Source of the DNA: Casp-actino8 sp044358015
GTDB taxonomy: Bacteria > Actinomycetota > Acidimicrobiia > Acidimicrobiales > Ilumatobacteraceae
Direction: 5' to 3'
Assembly (NCBI GenBank): GCA_044358015.1
Contig: JBIKOO010000009.1
Coordinates: forward strand, 1 to 54,541
DNA: 54,541 nt
Part shown: piece after piece, positions 37,045-45,216 of the stretch
Position numbering within the stretch: the stretch's first letter is position 1
Layout of the letters: each line of letters opens with the position of its first letter
The notes under the pieces: model-generated
What the model was told of the DNA's origin: nothing
Seen by the model: only the letters and a program-made list of their open reading frames with translations
Database searches by the model: none
Made by a program: the position numbers and the translations under genes

Positions 37045-37282
37045 AGTGGCCTAGGCTGGGCGATCATCCACAATTAATTTTAGGGAAAATTCACTGGTTT
37101 TGCATACAATCAGCGACTTAAACAGTCACTGTCCCTAATCTATAGTTCGTCCAAAGTTCAAGATGCCTTTCAGGCACACCGCAGGTTTTCTTGAGTTGAT
37201 TTATTTTGGGCTTTGCTTGCAACATGCTCATTACATCTGATAGGTTGACTTTTGAGTTCTTTTGAACAACAAGGAGAAAATC
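37045..37282 (+). promoter_or_regulatory. Upstream region of the LPxTG protein gene
   Basis: 238 bp of A/T-rich sequence between the broken GT gene and the small LPxTG gene. It should hold both divergent promoters. A short hairpin (TGCC-TTTCA-GGCA) lies near 37164-37176, and GTTC-TTTT-GAAC near 37255. The ribosome site AAGGAG (37271-37276) is strong and six bases from the ATG. No convincing -35/-10 pair is assigned, and no riboswitch was recognised. Confidence 0.3.
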
Positions 37283-37591
37283 ATGACGAAAAGTTCAAGA
37301 CTTTTTTTCGCAGGATCGTTGATGAGCATTGGTGTAGCCCTAGCCGCTGGTAGTTCGGATGTTTCTGCTGTGTGCACACCGGCCGCAGTAAGCGCTACTG
37401 ACTTCATAGTCAACGGAGAAGTTGACCTTAATGCATATCTGGCTGCTGTTCAAAGTGCAAATGCAGCGTGCTCTCCAAAACTTCCCGCAACTGGTTCTGA
37501 GAGTTCGTCGTTGTTACCTATCGCCATCGGGCTTGCCGCAGTTGGTGGTTCAGTAGCTGTGACAGCGCGACGCCGGGCAATTAAGCTCTGA
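37283..37591 (+). CDS. Small LPxTG cell-wall-anchored protein
   Basis: A 102-residue precursor. A signal peptide (about 1-29: basic MTKSSR, hydrophobic core, VSA end) is followed by a mature part of only about 40 residues, with Cys31 and Cys63 that could pair. Then come the sortase motif LPATG (67-71), a hydrophobic stretch (about 77-95) and a basic tail (RRR). After sortase cleavage only a tiny peptide would stay on the wall or on a surface glycan. No sortase gene is in this window. The strong AAGGAG site and the sorting signal make this a true gene, likely well translated. ATG at 37283 is chosen over a TTG at 37262. Confidence 0.85.
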   Translation: MTKSSRLFFAGSLMSIGVALAAGSSDVSAVCTPAAVSATDFIVNGEVDLNAYLAAVQSANAACSPKLPATGSESSSLLPIAIGLAAVGGSVAVTARRRAIKL

Positions 37592-37629
37592 TCACTCAGA
37601 GGGTTGATCGACCTTTCAGCAGGTCAACC
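37586..37629. terminator. Two adjacent hairpins after the LPxTG gene, possible terminator/attenuator
   Basis: CTCTGA-TCAC-TCAGAG (37586-37601) overlaps the stop codon, and GGTT...GACC-TTTCAGCA-GGTC-AACC (37602-37629) follows directly. Neither has a long T-run, but together they could stop or partly stop transcription between the LPxTG gene and the AftD-like gene. Confidence 0.35.
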
Positions 37630-37684
37630 TCCTGATCATCATAGATTCTATCTTTGATTGGAAGAGTTCGTAGAGTGCGCTGAG

Positions 37685-40600
37685 ATGCCGCAAAAAGAAA
37701 CGTTTCGGCGGCGAATTTTCTCGAGGGACGTGCGGGGTACGGGCCTAGTTTTTGTCTGCCTATCAGCGATTTCGTTCCTCTTAGTGTTTCCACGTGAACG
37801 TGGTTTCTACCTCGGAGACAACCATTTCATTCATTCGTGGAATCCTCATCGCCTTCTCGGGTCCTTGTTCTCCGTCTGGGATCCACGAGTGGATGTTGGT
37901 GGTCCCGAACAGCACTACCAACCAGTAACGGACATAATTCTCGTAGCGCTTCGAGGAATTGGGCTGGAACCATGGTCTGCCCAACGCGTTTGGTTTGCTC
38001 TCATCCTCATTCTCGGCTCCTTCGGGATGGCCCTTTTGGTTCGAACGTTGATTCCTCACTCACAATGGGAAGCAGGCATCGCCGGCCTTTGGTTCATTTG
38101 TGCTCCTTTCACTTCTGGGTTTTTCTTTCCTACGAGCCTTTTGTTGAATGTCGCGCTCGCTCCTTGGTTCGTGCTTGCGGTCTGGAAGGGAACCAGGACT
38201 CAATCATCATGGCGTTGGGCTAGTGTTGTCGCACTCGGGATACTGATATCTGGGACACGAAATCCACCCGGTCTAGTGATGGCACTTGTCCCTGCAGTAG
38301 TCGCCGCTATTGCGCTACTAGTGGGCGGCCAAATCAACATGCGACGGCTAGCCGGCTGGACCGCCCGTGCAGCAATGTTGACCGGCGTTGTCATTGTCCC
38401 TGCTGTTATGCGAAGCGCAATGTCGGCAGAAACACTTGCTCGGAACCTTGGAAGCACAGAGTCGGTTGATGCCGTCAGCCTCTCGTCAAGTTGGTCTGAA
38501 AGTATTCGGGGACTCGGTTTTTGGCTCCAATACTGGAATCCTCGCGGCTCGATCGTGCTGCCGTACCTCACAGTGTATTTCACTAACCCTTGGGTAGTGA
38601 TCGCCACATTTGTTCCGGCTGCTTTCGCTCTGGCAGTAGTCGCATTTGGGCGTCAAAGATCACGCTTTGCCGCAGGCGCTATGCTTGCTCTCGCAGTGGC
38701 CATGATGGTCGGTGCATTTCCAGTGGGAAATCCGGCACCATACGGGAGCTTTCTACGATGGGTCTACGACCAAATCCCCGCCACGTTTGCCTTTCGCAAC
38801 GCTTACAAGGCAGGAGCCGGCTTGGTCATCGGTATCGGGCTACTCCTTGCTTTGGGCATCAATGACTTACGCATGCGAACCAGCACGACCGCACTTCGAG
38901 CGTGGCCCAAACGGGCTCTAGCAATAACCTTGGCGGCTGTCGTTCTGGCAGCCAACGGATGGCCATTGTTGACCGGCGATATGTTCCATTATGGACAAAG
39001 GATTCAAGGTGACATTCCCACCTATTGGCACAATGCCTTTACATGGCTCGACGCTCAACCCGGTACGGGGCGGGTCCTGGTGTTGCCTGGCACGAGGTCC
39101 GAGGACTACCGATGGGGTTCAGCCGGAAACGGCGATCTTTTCCCATCATTACTCAATCGCCCAGCAATATTCTCTCGACCTCTGACTGGGTCACCTGCCG
39201 AGGCGGCCAACCTCACCCGCGCCCTCGATCGCGCAGCGAGCAGCGGCCGATACGAGCCAGGAACGATCGCTCCTATCGCCAGGCGACTTGGCATCCAATT
39301 CATCGTCATTCGCAACGACCTCAACTGGCAACAGACCGGCGTCATACGCCCAAGTGGGCTAGATGCACTTCGAAACGACCCAGGTATTGTCGCGCTCAAA
39401 AAATTTGGGAATCCTGGTGAAAACGTGATCCGTCCAGGTGATAACGACCTGATTTCTCAAGATGAACAGTCGCTTCCCCCCGTCGAAGTTTTTGCCGTCC
39501 CCGGCGTTAACGACGTAGTGCGTGCGGTGGCGCCGTCTCCCGCCGTCTTGTTATCCGGCGATGGAGACGCCTGGACCTCTCTCGCACGATCTGGAGCCCT
39601 TGACGATTTAGGTCCCATTCGAGCAACGGCCTCGCTGAACAATGGTGAGATCAAGGATGAGCTGGCTAATGGAGCTTCTGTCGTTCTCAGCGACACGAAT
39701 CGACGGCGACCACTTGCATGGGGTAGAGAAAACCACACCCTGACGGCTGATGACACCGACAACGTCGACGATCTGTACGGCTCTCCTGGTAGCCAGACTG
39801 TGGCTGTCAACGGGGACGCTCTCCAGGTTCAATACGTAGGACCAAACGCCGTGTTTGATCTGGGAGCGGCCCGACGTCCCGCAGCAGCGTTTGACGGAGA
39901 CCCGACTACAGCTTGGCTGACAGGGCTGAATTCCTACCCAGGTCAACAAAGCATCCGAATCGAAATGGCGAAACCAACTTTGATTGAGATGATCCATCTG
40001 CGCGTCGCCGAGGTAGCAGGAGGACGGACCGTAAACCGCGTGGCAGTACTGTTACCGAATCGCCAAGCGCTCGAGTTTGACGTCTCAGCTGGTCTCGACA
40101 ACTTGATTCGGATCCCCCCACTAGTCACCGAATCAATCTCGGTTGTCCCGCTTCAAGTCGTTGAACCGGGTGGCGGACCATTTGGATTCTCAGAAATCTC
40201 GATACCTGGTCTTGATCTTCGCGAGCGTCTCAAGATGCCCGATGACATCACGATTGCAGCCGAAAGCGATCCACAGATCGCCGAGTTGCTGAAGACTTCT
40301 CCACTTTCAGTTGAAATGCAACGTCTTATCGGAGATCAACGCGACCCCGAAAATGCACTCGCTCGCCGTTTCCGAGCGCCTGTATCCCGGACTATGGATA
40401 TCAGCGGCGGAATTCAAATAGGAACTAATTCTTCTGCATATGGCCTTGCCCAGCTCTTCAGAAGCTCGACAAGTGCATTTGCCACAACACTTAAAGGCGA
40501 CATCTCTCCACAAGAGTCAATCGCTGTAATTGACGGCGATCTGACAACCTCGTGGGTGCCCCCCGACAATCAGTCATCTCTCACACTCCATCTCAGTAAT

Positions 40601-41923
40601 GGCAATATTCAGCGAGCAACAATCGCATTTAGCCGGGAGACCACGTCCGAAATTCCACGCGTCCTTCGAGTCACCAGGGCCGACCACGAAATCAAAATCA
40701 GTGCAGAGAGTCGCTGTCAAAGAGACATCACCTACCTACTCAGTCGGGTGGTAGTCACCGTTGATGTGGCAGATCGTTTGTGCACAATTTCTCTTGAATG
40801 GCCCTCTGACAAGATTTCTGCTGATGAAGTTCGATTCTCATTTGGAACCGAGCCAATAACGACTTCGACAAAGACCTCAACAACACCGACAGGAATACGT
40901 GTACTCGAGGCCTGGGTCGGTAACCAAATGAATGTTCTGACGAATTTGGATAACGAGTGCCGAAATGACCTCGTCTACATCGACGGTCACCCCATCGGCG
41001 TTCAAATCTCCGGATCGGTCAAACAGATACTCGCTGGCCAATCCATCGCATTGTCAAGTTGCGATCCAGTTGAGATTGGCGCCGGCTGGCGGGAGATCAC
41101 CACCGCTCCAGGGGTTCCACTCAACTGGTTGCGTCTCAGAGCCAATGATGGAAACACAGCGGCGACAACATCAGCGATTCATCTGAAAGTTCTCAGCCGA
41201 AGTGCTGACGAATACCGGATTTCTATCGACGCTCCGATCGGGACGCACCTGATCCTCGGTCAGGCTTACTTAGACAGTTGGAAGATGAACTCTTCCTTAG
41301 GCGAACTACACACTCATTCATTAGACACACAGTCGGGATGGACGCTCACCACAGGCGGCCCACAAGAATTACACGTCATCCAATCGGCACGAAACTCTTA
41401 TCGCTTCGCGACAGCGATGTCCCTCGCCGGTCTCGTAGTGCTGCTGTTGCTCATCGTCATTAATCCAAGCCAACGAATTGAAAAACTGCCTTCCAAAAGA
41501 TCTCGATCAATAAAAGTTCAGTACACGCAGGCAACTGCCGCAGCTGGAGTGATGGTTTTCGCATTGCTAGTCGGTGGCTGGCCCACTTTAATTGTTACGA
41601 CCGTTGCGCTGACAGCTATGACTGGCGATTGGGTCCGCCCGCGGGTTCTTGGGGCAGCCTCAGTCGCTCTTATCTGCCTTGCAGCCATCGCCACGATCCC
41701 TCCTGTGGCTTCGACCCTTCAACCTATTTGGCCACTGTGGCCGTCGGAGCGGTGGTTAGCACATGAACTCGCTCGCCTTGCCGTAGTTCTGATGCTTTCC
41801 TCCTTTTACGGTGTCGTTGCTACTAAAGCAGATTTTGCTCAAGCAACGAGCCCCAGCAATCAGAACGGCACCGATTCCCAATCTGACACGACTAATTCCG
41901 CAAAGATCAAAGGAAATCAATGA
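37685..41923 (+). CDS. AftD-like alpha-(1->3)-arabinofuranosyltransferase family protein (DUF3367), second copy
   Basis: A 1412-residue paralogue of the protein at 28446-32627. It has the same order of parts: a GT-C core of about eleven helices (loop GFYLGDNHFIHSWNPHR), an extracellular DUF3367 part (YRWGSAGNGDLFPS, ARRLGIQFIVIRND), a discoidin-like segment (AAAFDGDPTTAWLTG, about residues 730-850), a second one (VIDGDLTTSWVPPD) and terminal helices. The two copies are clearly homologous in these stretches but differ in many places, so the duplication is old. It probably adds a furanose or related sugar outside the membrane. ATG at 37685 is chosen; a TTG at 37658 is in frame. It overlaps the downstream flippase by four bases. 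Confidence 0.85.
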   Translation: MPQKETFRRRIFSRDVRGTGLVFVCLSAISFLLVFPRERGFYLGDNHFIHSWNPHRLLGSLFSVWDPRVDVGGPEQHYQPVTDIILVALRGIGLEPWSAQRVWFALILILGSFGMALLVRTLIPHSQWEAGIAGLWFICAPFTSGFFFPTSLLLNVALAPWFVLAVWKGTRTQSSWRWASVVALGILISGTRNPPGLVMALVPAVVAAIALLVGGQINMRRLAGWTARAAMLTGVVIVPAVMRSAMSAETLARNLGSTESVDAVSLSSSWSESIRGLGFWLQYWNPRGSIVLPYLTVYFTNPWVVIATFVPAAFALAVVAFGRQRSRFAAGAMLALAVAMMVGAFPVGNPAPYGSFLRWVYDQIPATFAFRNAYKAGAGLVIGIGLLLALGINDLRMRTSTTALRAWPKRALAITLAAVVLAANGWPLLTGDMFHYGQRIQGDIPTYWHNAFTWLDAQPGTGRVLVLPGTRSEDYRWGSAGNGDLFPSLLNRPAIFSRPLTGSPAEAANLTRALDRAASSGRYEPGTIAPIARRLGIQFIVIRNDLNWQQTGVIRPSGLDALRNDPGIVALKKFGNPGENVIRPGDNDLISQDEQSLPPVEVFAVPGVNDVVRAVAPSPAVLLSGDGDAWTSLARSGALDDLGPIRATASLNNGEIKDELANGASVVLSDTNRRRPLAWGRENHTLTADDTDNVDDLYGSPGSQTVAVNGDALQVQYVGPNAVFDLGAARRPAAAFDGDPTTAWLTGLNSYPGQQSIRIEMAKPTLIEMIHLRVAEVAGGRTVNRVAVLLPNRQALEFDVSAGLDNLIRIPPLVTESISVVPLQVVEPGGGPFGFSEISIPGLDLRERLKMPDDITIAAESDPQIAELLKTSPLSVEMQRLIGDQRDPENALARRFRAPVSRTMDISGGIQIGTNSSAYGLAQLFRSSTSAFATTLKGDISPQESIAVIDGDLTTSWVPPDNQSSLTLHLSNGNIQRATIAFSRETTSEIPRVLRVTRADHEIKISAESRCQRDITYLLSRVVVTVDVADRLCTISLEWPSDKISADEVRFSFGTEPITTSTKTSTTPTGIRVLEAWVGNQMNVLTNLDNECRNDLVYIDGHPIGVQISGSVKQILAGQSIALSSCDPVEIGAGWREITTAPGVPLNWLRLRANDGNTAATTSAIHLKVLSRSADEYRISIDAPIGTHLILGQAYLDSWKMNSSLGELHTHSLDTQSGWTLTTGGPQELHVIQSARNSYRFATAMSLAGLVVLLLLIVINPSQRIEKLPSKRSRSIKVQYTQATAAAGVMVFALLVGGWPTLIVTTVALTAMTGDWVRPRVLGAASVALICLAAIATIPPVASTLQPIWPLWPSERWLAHELARLAVVLMLSSFYGVVATKADFAQATSPSNQNGTDSQSDTTNSAKIKGNQ

Positions 41924-43221
41924 GTGTGACAAATAAGGTTTTCCCTCAACAAATAGAATTGAGAAATCGACGTTCGATCTTGCGCGGATCCGCGGCATTG
42001 AACATCTCGTTACTGGCAGTAGCTCTTGGTGGTGCAGTCTTCTGGGCAATTGCGGCCCGAAAGTCATCCAATGAGACGGTCGGCCAGGTGGCAACACTGA
42101 CGAGCTCGATCAATTTCCTCATTCTTCTTTCTGGATTGTCGCTTGTACCTTTTGTCGTTCGATACGGCAGTGGTACAACTCAAGCGGAAAGAGTGATATT
42201 CAACCGTGTGTTGATTATTTCATCAACTGTTGCGGGCACGGGAGCACTACTCATCGCACTGATAAGTTTGGCAATCAATTCCGAAACATTTCAACCCATT
42301 GAATCTTTATTAGGTGTGCTGACATTTTGCTCCATTGCAGCAGGGTCGGGATTCACAGTAATTATTGAGGCCCGACTCTTACGGCAGAAAAGGTACAAAT
42401 GGATTGTGGGACGGTCAGTGCTCACGTCGGTACTTAGTGTGGCACTTGTTGTCCTAAGCCAGGTAGAAAGTCGTCCACTTGTCCTGTTTATCTCTGCATC
42501 AGGAATTACTGCAATTTCGGGTCCAATTATCTGGCTCACGAGTGGTTTGAGGGAAGTGCACCGTTTCGCCATCCGCCCACTTCCTAGTTTCCGTGGCGAA
42601 ATCATCCGTTATCTCTCGGTGAGTTGGTCAAGTTCCCTAATCGGAAAAGGCGCCATGGCATTCATGCCTTTGTTGGTAGCATTGAAGGTAGGTTCAATTG
42701 AATACTCCAGGTTCTTCATTGCCTGGAACATTGCGATGGTGATGTTCTTGTTGGTTCAAAACGTCAGCGTCGCTTTACTCGCCGATGGTGGCCGCACATC
42801 ACCGCTTGAAAAGCAAACGAGACATGCTCTTGAATTGGCAACAGCAATCGCCGCCGTAATCACCGTTGCCACTCTCGTTTGCACTCCGCTCATTCAACCA
42901 GTATTCGGAGACGAGTACGGTGGGTCTGTCAAGGTGCTCCGCATACTCTCACTCGTTGCTGTAGCCATGGCGATTTATTCGGTCGCTAATGCGGTTGCTC
43001 AAGTTCGGGGCATCCCTGCAGCCATGATTTGTTTGCCCTTGGTGATGACTGCTGGGATTTATCTGCCGCTCGTACTTATCTCAAATATCACCATTGAGAA
43101 AGCAGCATTATCGTTATTATTCGGGGTCGCAATCGCTGGTTGCGTCGGAGGCATATTTCTTTTCGTCCTCCGCGCCCATCCATTCGCAGCAACCCAATTG
43201 CCATCCAATAAGGAGCACTGA
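41920..43221 (+). CDS. Polysaccharide flippase-like membrane protein (MOP superfamily, Wzx-like)
   Basis: A 433-residue protein with twelve to fourteen hydrophobic segments. RNRRSILRGSAALNISLLAVALGGAVFW (about 10-37) has the usual N-terminal entry of Wzx-like flippases, and WLTSGLREVHRF sits mid-protein. It likely moves a lipid-linked glycan built by the following glycosyltransferase. The ATGA overlap with the AftD-like gene and the short spacing to the GT4 gene place all three in one operon. It is only distantly similar to the flippase at 21078-22307. Confidence 0.75.
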   Translation: MSVTNKVFPQQIELRNRRSILRGSAALNISLLAVALGGAVFWAIAARKSSNETVGQVATLTSSINFLILLSGLSLVPFVVRYGSGTTQAERVIFNRVLIISSTVAGTGALLIALISLAINSETFQPIESLLGVLTFCSIAAGSGFTVIIEARLLRQKRYKWIVGRSVLTSVLSVALVVLSQVESRPLVLFISASGITAISGPIIWLTSGLREVHRFAIRPLPSFRGEIIRYLSVSWSSSLIGKGAMAFMPLLVALKVGSIEYSRFFIAWNIAMVMFLLVQNVSVALLADGGRTSPLEKQTRHALELATAIAAVITVATLVCTPLIQPVFGDEYGGSVKVLRILSLVAVAMAIYSVANAVAQVRGIPAAMICLPLVMTAGIYLPLVLISNITIEKAALSLLFGVAIAGCVGGIFLFVLRAHPFAATQLPSNKEH

Positions 43222-43228
43222 CCCCATT

Positions 43229-44314
43229 ATGGACATCGTCATCCACGCATGGCGCGACTTAGACCACCCCTATGCCGGGGGTTCTGAGAAGTTGGTTAAT
43301 CAAATCGCCTTCGGCATGACAAAGCGCGGCCATCAAGTTCATCTCATCTGCGGTGGACCTGTCGGACAGCGCCCCTACGGTGTTACAAATGCAGGTGGTA
43401 CTTTCAGTCAATATTTGCGTATGCCTTGGATTGACCGACGCTTGACGCGCCATGCCGATTTGGTAGTCGACGTGGCAAATGGAGCAACATATTGCACGCC
43501 TTTGTGGCGACGTAAACCTACTTTGCTCCTGGTTCACCATATTCATACCGATCAGTGGCCCCAAAGATTCCCTTGGCCACTTTCATTCTTAGGCAGTTTT
43601 TTTGAGCGTCGAATCTTGCCATTTATCTATCGCCGCTGTCTAGTTTTAACAATTTCACGTTCGACAGCCGAAGGCCTTCGTGGCATCGGCGTGGATGATT
43701 CGCAAATTCGCATTATCAAAAACGCCGTAGAAGTAACTGACTCTTCGTCAATTAGGTCACCTACTCCTTTGTTCGTGGTTCTCGGACGCCTTGTTGCACA
43801 CAAACGAATTGGGCTCTTGCTTAATATGTGGGAACACGTCAGACCTGTGGTCGGAGGTCGTCTGGTAATACTTGGTGACGGACCAGAACTTAGCGCTCTC
43901 CAAGCCCGTGTTGTGGAGGGAGCTGAATTTCTTGGTCGCGTCGACGACACAACGAAAAACCAATTTCTCTCTGAGGCGTGGATGCTCGTGCACGGGGCCA
44001 GCCACGAGGGTTGGGGAATCGCTATTTCTGAGGCTGCATCATACGGCACACCCTCAATTGGATTTAACGTACCTGGGGTGCGAGATGCGATCACCCATAG
44101 CCAGACCGGTCTGTTAGCTAACGATGTTGACGATTTCATTAAGTACTGGATTGAATTAGCGAGTGATAATGACCGTCGGACCGAGTATGGCGCAAATGCA
44201 CGCAACCATGCGCTACAACTTGACATTCGACATACAATCGACCGCTTTGAAGAGGTCGCCCTGGAAGCCATAAGCCGCCGGCAACGCCGGTCCAAAGATC
44301 GGGTTAAACACTGA
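43229..44314 (+). CDS. Glycosyltransferase family 4
   Basis: A 361-residue GT4. MDIVIHAWRDLDHPYAGGSEKLVNQIAFGM gives the N-terminal fold with the donor-side glycines. LVVLGRLVAHKRIGL-like text (FVVLGRLVAHKRIGLLL), VILGDGPE and the SHEGWGIAISEAASYGTPSIG end motif (about 263-283) define the C-terminal half. A good GGAG lies thirteen bases upstream, which is long; no better start fits the fold. It is inside the AftD-like operon and one base before the methyltransferase start. Confidence 0.88.
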   Translation: MDIVIHAWRDLDHPYAGGSEKLVNQIAFGMTKRGHQVHLICGGPVGQRPYGVTNAGGTFSQYLRMPWIDRRLTRHADLVVDVANGATYCTPLWRRKPTLLLVHHIHTDQWPQRFPWPLSFLGSFFERRILPFIYRRCLVLTISRSTAEGLRGIGVDDSQIRIIKNAVEVTDSSSIRSPTPLFVVLGRLVAHKRIGLLLNMWEHVRPVVGGRLVILGDGPELSALQARVVEGAEFLGRVDDTTKNQFLSEAWMLVHGASHEGWGIAISEAASYGTPSIGFNVPGVRDAITHSQTGLLANDVDDFIKYWIELASDNDRRTEYGANARNHALQLDIRHTIDRFEEVALEAISRRQRRSKDRVKH

Positions 44315-45039
44315 TGACGCAGCGACGAAATCTCAAGCGAACATTGGCATTTTTTCAGGCGTTTCGTGTTGAGCAGACTGATCCGAATAGCCTTTACACG
44401 TTGATGGCATCTGATGTGATCAACACACTGTCCCCCCATCTAAACATCGCAGGAACACAGGTGCTAGATGTTGGAGGCGGTCCCGGATACGTTGCCGAGG
44501 CGTTTGACCGTGCAGGAGGTACTTGCTTAACAGTGGATCCGTCTTTGGATGAACTGCACCTCCACGGTCGTTCCCAACGCCTAGCAATCGTTTCAGATGG
44601 TCAGTGCCTCCCGTTTTTTTCGGGTCAATTCGACATCGTGCATTGCTCCAATGTTTTGGAACACGTTCCTCGTCCGCAACAACTACTCAGTGAGCTCAGT
44701 CGTTGTTGTGCTGTAAATGGCCTCGTGTACTTATCTTTCACCAACTGGCTTTCACCATGGGGCGGACATGAACTGTCACCGTGGCATTATCTTGGCGCGG
44801 AGCGCGCGATTAAGCGATACGAAAAGCGAGGGGGCACCGTCAAAAATCGGCCGGGGATCAGCCTGTACAAGCTCAAGATTGGTGATGTCATTCAATGGCT
44901 TCAACAAGATAAAACTCTTGAGATCTTGTCGCTTGCTCCTAGGTACTATCCCTCTTGGACGAAACCAATTACTCGAATCCCCGGCGCCCGAGAAGTCCTG
45001 ACGTGGAACCTCGAGGTGGTCATGCGACGAGTGGCTTGA
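44314..45039 (+). CDS. Class I SAM-dependent methyltransferase
   Basis: A 241-residue methyltransferase. The SAM loop is QVLDVGGGPGYVAEAF (about 49-64), the acidic strand end TVDPS and the Methyltransf_11 motif FDIVHCSNVLEHVPRPQQLL (about 108-127). The C-terminal part YLSFTNWLSPWGGHELSPWHYLG is typical of a group found in mycobacterial and actinobacterial glycan loci. The probable target is a sugar or glycolipid. Its start overlaps the GT4 stop by one base (TGATG). Confidence 0.88.
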   Translation: MTQRRNLKRTLAFFQAFRVEQTDPNSLYTLMASDVINTLSPHLNIAGTQVLDVGGGPGYVAEAFDRAGGTCLTVDPSLDELHLHGRSQRLAIVSDGQCLPFFSGQFDIVHCSNVLEHVPRPQQLLSELSRCCAVNGLVYLSFTNWLSPWGGHELSPWHYLGAERAIKRYEKRGGTVKNRPGISLYKLKIGDVIQWLQQDKTLEILSLAPRYYPSWTKPITRIPGAREVLTWNLEVVMRRVA

Positions 45040-45041
45040 CC

Positions 45042-45059
45042 ACTCTCAACGTAGAGAGT
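45042..45059. terminator. Short hairpin after the methyltransferase gene
   Basis: ACTCTC-AACGTA-GAGAGT, a 6-bp perfect stem, three bases after the stop codon. There is no T-run on the plus strand directly behind it, only CCAAAATTT, so it is a weak terminator candidate. Confidence 0.3.
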
Positions 45060-45127
45060 CCAAAATTTACGTTCAGCCATGTCAGGGACCGGAGTTAAAA
45101 CTGATTTTCCGACGCCAAAGTTTCCGA

Positions 45128-45162
45128 TGGATATCACCATCAATGAAAACTGGTGATATCCA
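45128..45162. repeat. 12-bp perfect inverted repeat upstream of the sulfotransferase promoter
   Basis: TGGATATCACCA (45128-45139) and TGGTGATATCCA (45151-45162) are separated by 11 bases. It stands 18 bases before the predicted -35 box of the next gene and well after the previous stop. It could be an operator or a transcription stop for the upstream operon. There is no T-run after it. Confidence 0.65.
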
Positions 45163-45180
45163 GACAAAGACTTTCTTGCT

Positions 45181-45216
45181 TTGGTCGTCGAATTCATCGG
45201 TAGTAGTATTAAAGAG
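45181..45216 (+). promoter_or_regulatory. Predicted sigma-70 type promoter, leaderless sulfotransferase transcript
   Basis: TTGGTC (45181-45186), a 17-base spacer and TAGTAT (45204-45209) lie six bases before the GTG at 45216. The expected transcription start falls at that GTG, so the message would be leaderless, which is common in Actinomycetota. No ribosome site precedes the GTG, in agreement. Confidence 0.5.

Noticed and set aside
37658..37684. TTG start for the second AftD-like gene
   Set aside because: The short extension lacks a ribosome site and is not shared with the paralogue; ATG at 37685 is kept.
44946..45197. Minus-strand ORF with GNFGVGKS, which looks like a P-loop
   Set aside because: It overlaps the methyltransferase end and a hairpin. 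The rest shows no NTPase motif, so the match is chance.
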